Positions 27,331 through 40,425 of a DNA stretch of 64,000 nt are shown piece after piece (positions within the stretch are counted from its first letter, which is position 1; each line of letters opens with the position of its first letter). Under the pieces are notes generated by a model, which worked only from the letters and a program-made list of their open reading frames with translations, ran no database searches and had not been told where the DNA came from. The position numbers and the translations under genes were made by a program. Source of the stretch: Pterobdella sp. o SKG-2022. Its lineage: Eukaryota; Annelida; Clitellata; Hirudinida; Piscicolidae. The stretch is from positions 2,018,916 to 2,082,915 of the forward strand of contig OZ038326.1 of the NCBI GenBank assembly GCA_964035795.1. Reading direction: 5' to 3'.

Positions 27331-29349
27331 TTTTATACGCATTACACAATCAATAAAGAAATTATTTCTAGAGTTTAAAGGTTAAAATTTAAAAGTAAAA
27401 GCCGGTAATAAATTTTGTAAAGTTTTTGAATTATCAAAGTATTTATGATACTCTCAAAATTTTTTAACTTGATAATGTGAGTTAATTTTACAAAATGCTT
27501 TCTACATTACTATGTTCATTAAAATGTTGTCACAGAATTATGAAATAAATAGAATTCTGTGAAAAGAAAACAGAAGAAATGTGAAATAAAGTTACAAAAT
27601 TTTGATTATTTTACGAAAGCTTAATCAAAACATTTGATGGTTGGATTTCTAGAAACAAAATCTAAATTTTCAGTTGAAAACTTATATAAAATGATTTCGA
27701 CTGATCTTTTTACTTATAGTTTTCACTCGTTCGTAATAAATCTATTCAAACTGTCCATTTAAAATGCTTTTTCATATTCTGTAAATTAAATTACAATGAA
27801 ATTTTTTTATTTAAAAAAAATTAATTTAAAAAAAATTTAATAAAATTGTAAAAATCCTATAAAAAATTCAATATAAATTTTTGAAATGATTATATAAATT
27901 CCCAATAGAAAGCAATTATAAATGTCATGTTAAATCTTTTAGTGATCCAAGCCAAAGCATTATAAAAGTGAAGTCAATAAGTGAATAAAAATTGAAATCT
28001 AATGCTACAAAATTTCCAACAAATGGCCATAAAACCCAAAAAGAACTGACTAAAAAAATAAATTTTTAATCTGCTAAATATGGCCTTGAGAATTTAGAAT
28101 TCTTGATTAAAAGAATTCAAAATCATCAATAGATTGAACATTGAATATACTGCAAAATTAAAATGATATTCAACCACCTATTTCAAGCTAATAGACAGTA
28201 ATATATCAAACTGCATAGATATAAGTATGGCATATACCTCCAAAAGCTAGCTTAGTATATGAAAGGTTTAAAAACACAGATAATGATAGAAGCAATGGAT
28301 CAAAACCTTTAATAAAAACAAATAAAGTTGGCGATTAAAGTGGTGTTTAATAGCTGAAGTTTGAGTAGGAAGTAAATTTTAAATACAAAATAGCGTGATT
28401 TAAAATATAATAGAATTAATAACGTAAAACCACTTAGACCAAACTTGCGAATTATATATCTATATTATAAACAGATAGAATTTAACTAATATATTAATTA
28501 GTCTTAACATAAAATGATATATATTATCATAGGTATTATATTAATAGATACACATTCAATTATATATATTATAGGTTGAAAAAAATGTATATATTTGTTA
28601 AATATATATGCATAGAAACATAAAATTGAGAAATAGCTTTTAGTATAGGAATACTTGTATTTAAGTGTATTTAAAGCTGAAGCTGGAAGTGGGAAATAGT
28701 TTAAAAATGATTTTGATTTGAAAATAGACGTGCTGATAAAAATTCAAAAAAATAATTTTAAATATAAATAAATTTCACAGTGATTTGAAACGAGCAAGAA
28801 TTGGAAAATGCAAAGAATATTTAATCATTTATGTGAAATGTAGTAAAAAACATGATTGAAAAATACAAAGGCACAAATAAAACCGATAAAACTGATCGAT
28901 AAAATAATAAAGAATAATATTAAAAAATAAAATGACGATTATTAATGAAACACATAATGCATAAAAGAAAAAAAGTATCAAAAAAATTAAAAATTAAGGA
29001 AAAACATCACACTAAAACAAGAGATAAATAAAGGAAATGAATACGATTATAAAAAACTATCGAAAAAAAAACTACCTTGAGTGAGTTTGAAAACAATCCA
29101 AGATTCAAATAAAAACCAGACAAAGCTTGCAAGTTTAAGCGGCAAGAAATAATCATCCTGAAGACATGTATCTTTGTCGCCAGGGCCTTAATTTATATCT
29201 TGGCTTGAGTGCTTTTTTTAACTACATTACCTATCTTAACATCGGATTTTTTATTTCAACATTTCGCTTATTTTTTTATTCTCAATTTTTTTTGTTTTTC
29301 CTGGCCCTGTTAGTTTTTTTTTCTTTTTTTATCTTCATCCTCTCACGTC
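27331..29349. other. Intergenic between PLPBP 5' end and bestrophin 3' end
   Basis: The sequence is very AT-rich with no coding signature on either strand. It must contain the PLPBP promoter and the bestrophin 3' UTR. On the minus strand an AATAAA lies near 29275, about 70 bases beyond the bestrophin stop, and is a reasonable polyadenylation signal. Confidence 0.55.
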
Positions 29350-32300
29350 TCATCCCTTGTTTTCTCTCATCTCTTTGAGCTTATCCATAACATCACCAGA
29401 GAAAGCTTCAATACTCTCTGCAGTTTCAATCACAGGATCAAGAGGTCTAACAGAAGTTGTGGGTGCGGCTTTAGGGTGCTGCACGAGCCTGGAGGTTGGC
29501 TGGGTTACAGCTGTGGACGTGGGTGCGATGGTGGAAATAACAGACAGCTTCGGAGGGGATTGTGAATCGGTTTGAGACATGGAAGAAGTAGACGCTGGAA
29601 TGAGCACAGACACGATATCCTTGGGTGGCGATTCAACTTCATTATCATCAAAATTTATATCAATCCTGCCAAGATTTTTAGAATCGTTTGAGCCCATTGA
29701 CGTCACAGATATGGTGCGTGTTTTGATGGCAGCTTTGGCGGGAGTTTGGCTGATGAATGGGTCAACTTGTGCGGCGAATAGAGCTTTTGATGGTTGGTTG
29801 TCAACAACTTGAGTCACGAGGGGAGAGTCCAGATTGCTCTCCTCGTCTATCGACATCCGGAACATCAAGTCTGACTGTTTTAAGTGTTTACATTCTTCAT
29901 TATTTATTTAGTAATTATTATTATTATTATAATTATTACTTTAGAAATATTATTATTGAACTTGCTATTATCACTAAAAATTACAGAACTCACAGGAAAC
30001 TGTTTTCTGCTCTCAACTAATTTTTCTTCATCCTCTGCCATAATTAAAAAAACAAAAATAAAAACATGAATAAATGTTGATATTCTATTCCTACTAATAA
30101 TAATAATACTAAGAAAAATAGCAATAAAAAAACAAAACTGAAGCCCACACAGACCGAGCTTAGGGTTGGTTTCTTTGAGAGGCACTTCACCTTCATTTGC
30201 TTCTTTAGTCACCTCCAAGCGAGATGACGTTCTCGAGAAAGAGGTCTTGAACATGTTGCTCAACCTTGGGTCAATAATAATAAAAACAATAAAAAGAATA
30301 AATAATTATTATATTTTTTTGTGGTTATTAGTTGAAACAATCAAAGTGATGTTATTTTATATATTTTCTTTGATACCCACAATTATCAGTAACTTCACTA
30401 AGCAACTATACATTACGTCTTAAATTTTAGCTAACAAAGCATCTCTATATTATAACATCTCCAACAACATCAAAGCACCTAGAGGTTGATCTACCCAGCT
30501 TTTTTGTAACTTTTCGCGCCATTTTTGGCGTCTTTGAGTCCAGAACGCTTTGAGTCATAGATACTTGGGAACCCAGCTGATCCATGTTTGATGCCACTGA
30601 TGGCTGAAAGACTGTCTTGGTTGGATCCACACTGGTGGGTGGTGTGTGATGGTGAGAGGGCGGTGCAGATGCTTTGGGGGTCGTGTAATGATGATGAAAA
30701 AAAATATTAATTTTTAAAAAATGCATGAATTAAAAAAATTAAAAAAAAACCGAATAAAAAAATATTAATCAAAAAACCTGATATTAGCGGCAGAGCCAAG
30801 GAACTCCTGTGTCTGATACTTCTGGGAGGCTTCGTTGTATGGCACCACGATGTCCTTGTTGAACGACTCCCAGTACTGATCTTTTATCAGCTCCGGGTGC
30901 TCATTGTGCATCTCATCCACTATCAGATACATCATCTGTGGGAAGGAATGAGGGGGGGTCTGTGTAAAGAGGGGGTGAATGTAAATGAGGAAGTGTGCTT
31001 GTGGGGACAAGAAAGTGTTGCGTCAGTGAAGATGTAGAGTGTGGGTGTGGAGGTGTGTGTGAGAGATGGGAGTTGTGTGTAGTTGATTTTTTTATTCGTG
31101 TGTTTGTATTTTTCTTTTTTTCATGCATATATCAATAAGGAAAATATATTACAAATAAAGAGATAAAAGATACTTGATACATCAGTGTAATATAGAGCTG
31201 AAAAAAAATAAATACATAGATAATATAAATATATTAATACACAAAATACATATTGATAATATACATATAAAACAAGAGCCACAAAGTGATTAACAGGTAG
31301 GTTGGTATCAATCATCTGGTTGATCTCGAAGTCGTCGTCGTCTTCACCAAAGGGGTTCACCAAACTCTCTGCCACCTTTCCAAAGAAATGCAATCAATGA
31401 TGATATTATTCAAAAAAAAAAAATAATAACAGGTCGACTGATAAATTAATAATACTTATGACCTTGTTATTACTGACATTTTGTCAGATTTTTGATACTA
31501 ATTAGCATCAACTATCTGCTACTTATAACAATAATAAAATTTAAAAAATAATAAAAATAAAAAAAATATAAAATAAAAATAATTATAATAATAGCAAACA
31601 AGAAGCCAACAGCATGAACCTTGAGCCACCCCATATAAAAGAAAAACTGCAGAAAGGTGAAAAGAGGGAAGTACAAGTCACCATGCTTTTCTTTCTCGAG
31701 AAACTGTCTGCCCATCAGACAAGACATGAAGAACATGTAGACTGCTATGGTTACCACCTGATACAGTTGGTTCATGTCAATCAATCTAATTAACTTATAC
31801 TGCTGTATATGTCCCAGTAGCTGGGTTATTGATGCTACTATAACCTAATTATTGAGGACTATAATAGCGTATCAATAGGGTGATGATATTTTATCAATGA
31901 CTGATAGCCTAATGTTGAATGGTGGAATAATATTAATTTATTGTTAGCAAATACTATATCTTTATACTGGATTACAAACAGCCACTGTTTAAATGGAACC
32001 AATTTATAAATTAAATACATTACGATTTTTAAAGCCTAAAATTAGTATCAAATATAAAGAGAGTATTTTTGAAGTTTTCCGTTAGTAGAATTTACATCAT
32101 CACGTAATGTAAGCTGGAAATTTATGTATGGAATAACTAAACACGAGAGATCAAGTTTGTATGGGGAATGATTGGTATGTGAAACAACCATTGTAAATTC
32201 TGATACTATTAATTTTATTGAATTTTATACCGTATTTTATTTTATATTTTTCATCATGAGTTAGCAAACCACGTTATATCATTTCATTATAGTCAGCATC

Positions 32301-35300
32301 TTTCGTTTTTACAGAGTCACTGACTCCATGACATAAGCCTCACATCATCAAGATGAATAATTTTAATGCACTAAAATTATCACAAGGCTCTGCACTTGAA
32401 ATATTATAAGACAACTTAATGAAACGTACACTAAAGTGATGCATTTAAATTGATATGCCACCATAGCACTATAACGTACCTGAGTATAAACTATGGGAAT
32501 GGTGACAAAATCGTACGCAAACAATGTACCACATTTGCCTCTGTAGTCGTTTATTTCCTGCAGTTCAAACATAAGGTTGGTAGAACATTTTTTAACAATA
32601 AATTTTAAAAAATTAGAGTATTTCATTTAGATACAAAGTTAAACAATAGCTAGGTAAATTGATAGATAGATAGAAACAGATAAATAAATAGATACAAACA
32701 TCAATAAGAGTCTTGACAGCAAAATCGTCCTTGATACGACCTTCCTTTCTGGCCCTGAGCACCAGACTGGCACTCCACACCAAAGGCACAAAGTACTTGT
32801 TTGTTGCCGTCGACATATTCTCTATTATTCGCTGCTCATTCTCCAACATGAAGCCTGAGTGGGTCGAGATTTCATAAAAGGGTGATTAGATGAATAAATA
32901 AATAGATAATTAGATGAATAAATATATAAATAAGTAGGTGAATGAATATATAATTAGATGAATGAATAGATAATTATATGCACAAATAGATAATTAGATG
33001 GGTGAAGATAGATGAATGGATACAGAAAAAAATGGATTAAAAACTACAAGAATATTGGAAAAAAGTCAAGATAACTAGATTTTGGTCATCCTAGACTTTT
33101 TTAAGACTTAGCCATGAATTATTATTTTTATTATTATTATTATTATTATCATTGTTATTATTATTATTATCCTCGTATTTATTATTATTATCATTACTAT
33201 TAAAATAGTAATAACTTGCTTCAGACATGCGCTGGTAAGATTAATAGTGTAGTTATTATCATTTGTGCTTCTTATTATTATTATTATTATTATTCTTATT
33301 GTTATTACAACCTGCTTCAGTCATACGCTGGTAGGATGGGAACCTCTTCTTAACAGGGGGACTGATAGCAGCCATGGTCATCAAGTGGGACAGGCACAAG
33401 TACCTGTGAGGTAGGTGCAACTGCTGTTATTAAAATTGATGGTATATCAAGTATAAGAATTAGTGAATTTGCTGTAATTAGTATGAAACTGTTATTTTTT
33501 ATATTTAGTTAAGTTTAGTATAAAAATGGTTATATTTACTGTCATAATTAGATTATTCATAATTTTAAGTTTTAAATCTGAACATATATAACATTGAACG
33601 GTCGACAATTTAATACATAATATATAATGTGTAACACATCGTAATATATAGTTGGTTCAGTAGTGTATAATGCTAACTAGTCTTTCAATCAGTAAATAAA
33701 AAACACTTGATAAACAAGTTTTTTGATGAGTTTGTACCTGTCGAAAATTATAGCTTTGGTTTAATACACGCATTATAAAACCCCGGAAAAATTGAAGTTT
33801 TAGGTGCTGAAAATCTTGGTCAATTGATAAAAATACGAATGAATTTTACGGTTATGAATAGCATTTATACCTCATTATAGTTCTCCTCATAAGACGACCC
33901 CTTTCATCGATACCTGCGTTTTTTTAGTCATTAGTGAATAATAAGACGCTGTGCTTATAATCATTATAATGTCATATGAAGATAATGATTCTTAAATAGA
34001 TTGATTAAGCTTTATATATAGACTAATTGAGATTTATAAATAGGTCAACTAAAATTGATTGGTTGAAGTATTTAATGGTGACATCAAAATATATTGATTT
34101 TAGAAAAAAATTGATCAAATAAATGCTGAAAACTATGATGAATCACTCAATTAAATTCATTGGGAAGAATGGAAAAAATATGAATAAGAATTTTAATCTT
34201 TTGATTTTTGAGTTTCTATTAAAATTAATTATGAAATAAGCAGTGAAAAATAGCGTTGATGAAGTAAAAAAATTATAAAAAACGGGATCAATAAAATAAA
34301 AATAAACCAAATGTAAGCTTATAAATTAATAAAAAAAACAAAGAAAAATATAACATCAACAGTTTTTATTAGAGAAAACACCATCGTAAATTTAGCAATA
34401 CTATTTGTGAATTATTAGCCTCGGAAATGCAAACAAGAAAAAACATAAGTAAAACTATATCGATATAAGGTGTGAGAAAACAAGTAAATCTATCAACAGT
34501 ATTTTGTGAAATATGACCCACGGAAATGTGAATTCAAAAAGACAATTAATGCTATGTTAAACTAGCAATATTACACCATTATGAGATGCAGGAGAGATAC
34601 CAATAAAACTAACAATACAAAACTACCATGAAAAGATACAGAAAAGTAGCGGTGACCAGGATAGAACTAAACCTAAAAAAGATGTAAAAAAATGCCAGTA
34701 AAGCTAACAATACTAAACGATCAGAAGCAACCAAGCGCGTCTAAAGCAACCTTGAATTGATAAATGTGCGCTATGAAAATCTTAATAATAATAATAATCA
34801 TCATAAAGTGATTAAGGTACCAGTAATGAGGGCAGACACGAACATTGCCATACGGGTCGGCCATGGAATGGCGTTAAATTGCTCCCAAAACCTTAGATAG
34901 ATTCAAACAATGTTATATTTAAGAATCAATTATGGTAAATGCTATGATTTTGAAGGTGGTTTCATTGTGACTATTTTGAATGGCGGAGTTTGCTCTATTC
35001 ATAAGTTAATTTTTTGTTGATATATGAAGAAATTATTTTGAATAAATTAATATATTAGTATTTTTATTTCTATTATTATTCATGATAATTCTGTATAAGA
35101 ATGATAAAACTTGGCATTTATCTAAATTTATCTATTAATACTTCTAATTCTGTTATTATTATTATTATTATTATGAACCTCCCAATCACAAGAGAGACAT
35201 AGAAACCCAGAACAAACGCCAAAGGTATGAGGTCAACAAACTCTTGACAATATATTGACAGCATTTCAAACACCCTGGTAGGTAGATAGTAAATATTTCG

Positions 35301-36038
35301 TATTAATGAATAACTATTTGAGGATATGGTAGATAGAAAAAAAATTTTTAAGCACAAGTTTTAATATAACATGTATTAATTCTATATTCTAATTTATAAG
35401 TATTTTTGCGTATTTATGATAATAGTCTTTAGAAATTAAGTTAGACTTGATAATGCTTGTTTAAACAAAATGGGTGGTAAAATAAGCCATCTTAGTTTAT
35501 TTAAATAAACTACAAGTTCAGTGCATTTTTATGAATGTTATGATTTAAAATTCATGATTATGTTATGTTGCTCCTTTATAATAAAATAATAATTATTATT
35601 GTTTTTTCATGTAGCTCTGAATGCACAAGTAGATGAAATAGACAACAGAAAACCAAGTTGGATGTATATTAACATGAAAGAATGTACAATAAATTGTATT
35701 GGTAATAAAATGTGAAAAAGTAGTATTTACAAAATAAATAAATATTTTAAGTGTACCTTTTGTATTCTTCATTCAGCCAAAACCTATATGTGAAACTGAG
35801 ACAGTAGTAAAGAAAAGCAAAAACAGCAAACTCTTTCCAAAGTAACTTGTATATACTCCCCCTCCATCTTGAAAATATTAATTATAATTAAACGTAATTT
35901 TACTGAATTTTTTTCAAAAAACAATTATAAGCTTGAAGAAAAACTTTTAAATTTAATAATAAATGCAAACCTAAATAGAAGCCTTAGAAAGCATGAGAAT
36001 GAGGATGTTGCTACTAAATTTGAATAAGGCACCGTCAT
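29350..36038 (-). CDS. BEST: Bestrophin, calcium-activated anion channel, complete (15 exons)
   Basis: Exons in order: 36038-35971, 35867-35757, 35274-35179, 34891-34821, 33913-33871, 33403-33312, 32854-32700, 32557-32480, 31757-31620, 31375-31295, 30935-30778, 30631-30479, 30264-30155, 30034-29994, 29874-29350; 1920 bases, 639 aa, all phases fit. The start M-T-V-P-Y and W-R-G-S-I-Y-K-L-L are bestrophin hallmarks. The pore neck [10 protein letters not shown] places I76, F80 and F84 at the human BEST1 numbers. [15 protein letters not shown] and [10 protein letters not shown] follow. The Ca-clasp [11 protein letters not shown] is at 291-301. The last four exons encode a Ser/Thr/Pro-rich cytosolic tail that is poorly conserved in the family. 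Bestrophins are pentameric plasma-membrane channels for chloride and other anions. Exons 5 and 14 are tiny (43 and 41 bases). Confidence 0.95.
31769..31820 (-). repeat. Partial SINE-head-like repeat in bestrophin intron 8
   Basis: On the minus strand it reads GGGACAT, ACAGCAGTATAA and AATTAGATTGATTG. This matches both the repeat at 41451 and part of the tRNA head of the SINE at 38231 (TCAGCAGTAGA, CATTAGATTGATTAG). It lies about a dozen bases upstream of the exon 9 acceptor. Confidence 0.45.
32880..33310. repeat. Simple-sequence cluster in bestrophin introns
   Basis: A degenerate GATGAATAAATA/GATAATTA minisatellite-like run covers about 32890-33020, followed by ATT trinucleotide tracts at about 33119-33190 and 33270-33305. 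These fill the intron between exons 6 and 7. The ATT runs resemble LINE/SINE 3' tails, but I see no attached element body. Confidence 0.6.
34736..34804 (+). mobile_element. Extremely 5'-truncated CR1-like LINE 3' end
   Basis: The blocks AAAGCAACCTTGAATTGATA, TGCGCTATGAAAATCTTAA and then (TAA)n align with the 3' UTR of the LINE at 22783 (GAAGCAATCTTGAATTGATA, TGCGCTATAAAAATCTTAA). Only about the last 70 bases of the LINE are present. It lies in bestrophin intron 4, antisense to the gene, starting about 16 bases after the exon 4 donor. Confidence 0.75.
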
Positions 36039-36642
36039 TTTTATTCAGTTTCAGATAATAGATGATAAAATATTTATATAAACAGTGTAAACTATGCAGA
36101 AAAAAACAGCAAACGAAAGAGCTGCAATTTGAAGATTAAAAACATTATATTAGAATCCTCTTTAGTTGATGTGGGTTATATAGAATTTTGCATCGAAAAC
36201 ATTCAAAAAACATCAATTCTCATGAGTAAATATCAAATAAAGATTATATTTCGAGCAAAATTGATATTTTATGTCCTTGATTTTTAATTTTAAAACCCTA
36301 GTTTATGATTTTAGCGCTAAGTTAACTTTTAAAGTTTCTTTGAAATAATTTGAAGGTACAGTTTTCAATTTATTTTTTTCGATAAAAAATTTTATAAAAA
36401 ATAAAATTTTGTGAAAAGTTTAATTCAAAACTAAAAATCATATAGTGTAGAAACAAATTTTTGGGTTCATACTCATTTAAAGCTTTTAGCACAGTAATTT
36501 AATAAAATTTTATTCAAAAAATTATCTTAAAAATGTATTCTCATATCTACTTGACAACCTGTTTGTTTATGTAGCAATGAATTCAGTTTTTACTCTATCA
36601 ATCTTTTCCTAAAACGATCATTGAATAAAACATCGTTTACAA
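36039..36642. promoter_or_regulatory. Divergent intergenic region between bestrophin and CSPP1-like gene
   Basis: About 600 bases separate two oppositely oriented start codons, so both promoters probably lie here. The region is AT-rich with no CpG cluster and no TATA box that stands out from the background. The function is inferred from position only. Confidence 0.4.
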
Positions 36643-39600
36643 ATGTTTGCTACTGGGTATAAAGATTATTTTAAAACTTCTAAGTTTTCACATGAAAACA
36701 CTAAAAACTTAAATGGTATGAAGTTTTTAACGTCAAGAATGAAATCGGATGACAATCGCCTTAATGAAATTTTCAACCATATTGGCTTAAATGAACAAAA
36801 AATAAAAGAAAAATCACTTGCAATCAAATCGAAAAAAACTTTCAAAAGACCTTACAGGATAAAACCGGTAGAAAAAAATGTTAAAAACGATTATCATAAA
36901 AATATTGTTAATAAGAATATCAATGAAAATAACTTCAAAAATAACAATAAAAAACAAGATCATGAAGTAAAAGTAAATAGTTTTTACAATGTCCCTAACA
37001 AAAATGTACATCGAGTATTTAATAATTATCAAAAAAATGAGCTCAATGAAGACAAATCTTTTGAGCCAATACCTTCCCATCCAGACAACGCTGAAAAAAT
37101 GCCAAACGTAAAAATTGAAAAGTCGGAAAAATACACAAACACGTTACCTGTATTAATTTTTGATAATAATAGCAAAAATTCAACTTATTCAACTTCACCA
37201 AACTCTAACTTGAACAATACACCCGCTAACTTTAATAATAAATATAATAACAGTAATAAGAACACTAATAGTTTTATGAGTTTGAGAAAGAAGAAACAGC
37301 TGGAATGGGAAAAAGAGAAAGGTAAATCTTAAAACAACATTCATCTGTTTCCAGTGATTTTTTTTGATATTCCCATAACTGCTTTTGTATGAAAATTTTT
37401 TCTCCCAAATGAAATTTTTTAATTTTCAAACAAATTTTAATTAATAATCAAACAATTTTCTAAAACATTTAAATATATAATCAATAAAAATACAACCACA
37501 ATAATTAATTAAAGCAATATAAACACAACCACAACGATTAACCAAACGACAACAGTCGATGCTGAAAAGTACTTTATGTACAACCCATGGGGCAAGCCTG
37601 GAGGGGGAACAAACAAAGCACCTCTCAAACCACCAAGTACCAAGTTTAAAAATAAATCTACATTGAATTAATTTGAAAAAATATTTAACTAAACGAAGCT
37701 CTTCAAAATTCAAATTATTAAGTATTTGTTAATGTATTAGTTTTACGAAAGCTTGGAAAAATTGATGAAATAACTATAAAAACTTCAAAATTTTTTAAAA
37801 TCAACTATTTTTTAAATGTTTCATTAGCTCCATAACTTCAAAAAACTACGATTTAAGAATTTTTCTTTTGTATAATTTTATGAGACAGTATTCAGATACA
37901 TTTATTCGTTAAAATAATTTTTCGATAAGTTCAATCATCGTAAATCATTATTATAAGTATTCAAATCATATAAAAATTAAATTCATTTAGTATCATCATT
38001 TTTCTAGCTTTCCAGACTCCTGTAACAGTGAAAGAAGCTTCTCCAACTAGAACACCGGCAAACACTGCTGTGTCCAACGATCCTACCACCCCAACAACAC
38101 CAACCAGAGTGCCTGGATTCACGAAAATTGGACACCATTACATGGATGTAGACGAAAATAAAGAAAAAATTAAAAAAATGCAATACCTTTCTTATCAGGT
38201 ATCCATTTCAACTGTTTATTTTTGTTTGTAGTCGGCCCCTTATAGGTCAGCAGTAGAGCATTAGATTGATTAGCTAAAACTACCGGGTTCGATCCCGCGT
38301 AGGCCGACAATTAGCACCTATTCTACAGTGTGTTTTCACTACATTAAATTTGTAACAAGCACTTTGATCTATAAGGAAAATCGCTTTATAAATACTGCAT
38401 TAATTATTATGATAAAAGTGGTGTATGCTGATGGAAAGGTACTGTTTGATATAAAAGATGGTGCGTAAACTCGTGGTTTTAGTGAAGTGGTATAGCCTGA
38501 AACAATATGATGTTTTTCCCATATCATGTTTTTAAGTTTCAACTGCGCTTTATTTGACATGGGTTAACACCTGCTGTCTAAAAGACACGAGTCTCGATTT
38601 ATTAAAATCACTAAATCTAAAATAGTACCCGTTATGTGCTCGAAATTATTTTTAAATTTTATGCATCTTTTTGAAAAAATGTATTTTATGGATGAGGAGC
38701 TTCAAAACTATATCATCGCTATTTTATTATTTATCAAAAACTTTGAATAATTTCTCAAGTGCTTTCGTTGAAAAATACATGATGTGATAAACATTTGATA
38801 ACATTTAAGGTTATGACGTTTTTTGAAGTGAAACCAATCGCTAAAAACTGTATGTATTTCTCAATAATTAATTTTTTTTTAGAACCAACTTTTTAGAAAA
38901 ATATTTATAAATCTCTAAAAAATCTCACTTTTTCAAAGCGATAATCAAAAGCGTACTTCGAGTATTGCAAATATTGTAAATTCATGGATAGTTTGTCGTA
39001 TGGGCGTAAAACATAGAACTAATATAGTAAAAATGTGTTAGCTTTACAAAAAAATTCATGGATTTGTAAGCAAGTAGTAAAAACTCTTTAAAAGAGTAAG
39101 TCAAGTTTGTTAATGTTATTGTTAATAAATTAAAAAAATATATACGAATGATTGTTTCAAAAAAACATATGTATGCTAAACCTATATTCACATGTTTTTA
39201 TTCTTTAATTTCTTATTTACTGCTGAAATTGAGCACTGATAGTGAATGGGACTCAAATGCTTTTTAGTTTAAATTTTAGTTCGTTTATTGAGAATTTTTT
39301 CAAACTATCTTGTAGAATTCTATAAAATATATTATTTATTTTTTTAGAAAGAACTAGGCGAACAAATAAAGGAAAAACAAGAAAGGAAAAGAATGGAATT
39401 GGAAAAGTTGAGAAAGCTAGAAGAAGAGGAAGAAAAAAATTTCAAAAAAAAAAACATTCACCAAGCTAATAAATTAACTAAAAGCTCAGAAAACAATAGC
39501 GACGCAAACAGCCATTACGAGAGGTACAACAACAGGGTTATAGGAATCAACAACAATCCCAAAATGGACTATTTATCTAACTTGGAAGCCTACTCTCTTT

Positions 39601-40173
39601 GTTCTTCACCAGCCATGTCTAAACTGATGCCATCATCAAAAGAAAGGATAACCAATAAAAATACTGTATTGTATTCAACTGAAAAAGAAAGGGAGGAAAA
39701 TAAGAGAAAGAGCTATGCACTTTACCAGGTATTTATGTTCAAATTTTTTCAGGTTTAACTAGTTACTAAATTTTTGCATTTTTTTATCAAAATTTTAAAA
39801 ATATTTTGAAAAATATTCTAAATAATAGTTTTTTGTCCATATTTCATAAAATATAAAATTATATAAAAATTATAATAAGTGTTTTTTCAGTTATTTGAAA
39901 AGCAATCGTGAAATTTTAAAAATTAATTGCAAAGATCGAGTAACTAAAGGAAAAACCATACACCTCTGCACCATTAAACTTTAAATTAGCATTCAAATGT
40001 GAAATATCCAACCGACGCAAATTATAGATACAATTATTTTGCAGAGTATGTTGCTGGAACAAATTGAAGCTAAGAAACTGGAAAAAGAATTGCAAAGGCA
40101 AAACAGATTGAAAGATGACCACAACTCTTCATATAATTTGATGACTTCAAAAACAAAAATTTCTATGAATTGA
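36643..40173 (+). CDS. CSPP1/CCDC66-like coiled-coil (centrosome/cilium) protein
   Basis: Exons: 36643-37321, 37556-37636, 38008-38198, 39348-39728, 40045-40173; 1461 bases, 486 aa, phases 1, 1, 0, 0. Exon 1 is Lys/Asn-rich and ends in R-K-K-K-Q-L-E-W-E-K-E-K. Exon 2 carries N-P-W-G-K-P-G-G-G, like the P-[FW]-G-x-P-G-x-G-A-P motif I associate with CSPP1 and CCDC66 proteins. Exon 4 has Y-Q-K-E-L-G-E-Q-I-K-E-K-Q-E-R-K-R-M-E (junction included) and a Glu/Lys coiled coil. Exon 5 has M-L-L-E-Q-I-E-A-K-K-L-E-K-E-L then TGA. In that family this combination belongs to microtubule- and basal-body-associated proteins; the assignment here rests on motif memory, so family confidence is moderate. The coding structure itself is well supported. 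A SINE lies in intron 3. The gene is divergent from bestrophin and convergent with POLR2E. Confidence 0.7.
38231..38412 (+). mobile_element. tRNA-derived SINE
   Basis: The head at 38231-38308 looks like a tRNA. An A-box-like TAGGTCAGCAGTAGAGC is followed by a B-box inside CGGGTTCGATCCCG, and the ends GTCGGCC and GGCCGAC are complementary like an acceptor stem. A body of about 75 bases follows. The 3' end CGCTTTATAAATACTGC and then TAATTATTATGAT resembles the LINE tails found at 19308, 22783 and 34736. SINEs commonly borrow the 3' end of the LINE that mobilises them. It lies in intron 3 of the CSPP1-like gene, in sense orientation. Confidence 0.75.
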
Positions 40174-40382
40174 TCATTTTTAATATTAATGAAATTTTTA
40201 TTCCTAAGATAGTTAGCTTTCGACAAGATTTTACATTTAGCTTTTCTGATTATATAGTTTATCATTTTTAGCCATATTGAATGATAAAAACCGAAAAGTT
40301 AAACACTCATTGTGATCTCAGTTTCAAAAGATATTCTGGTGTGATTTTAAATTTTACGAACAAACTTTTCATTTGAACCGCC

Positions 40383-40388
40383 AATAAA
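40383..40388 (+). terminator. Candidate polyadenylation signal, CSPP1-like gene
   Basis: AATAAA lies 210 bases after the stop codon on the plus strand. It is the first exact hexamer I see downstream of that gene. Confidence 0.45.
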
Positions 40389-40419
40389 ATTAATTCAACA
40401 ATTTGACATGTACCAAAGA

Positions 40420-40425
40420 TTTATT
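40420..40425 (-). terminator. Candidate polyadenylation signal, POLR2E
   Basis: AATAAA on the minus strand lies 66 bases after the POLR2E stop. Together with the plus-strand hexamer at 40383, it implies that the two 3' UTRs overlap. Confidence 0.55.

Noticed and set aside
30445..30726. Bestrophin exon 12 read from its upstream Met (H-H-H-Y-T-T-P-K)
   Set aside because: The upstream part is intron. The acceptor CCACCAG at 30632-30638 gives N-I-S-V-D-P and restores the phase, matching the usual bestrophin G-S-x-x-N-I-S.
33119..33310. CRISPR-like or satellite array
   Set aside because: The ATT and GATGAATA repeats have no unique spacers and are ordinary simple-sequence DNA inside introns of an animal gene.
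38231..38308. Functional tRNA gene
   Set aside because: The A and B boxes are present, but the anticodon arm does not pair and a SINE body and tail follow, so it is a SINE head.
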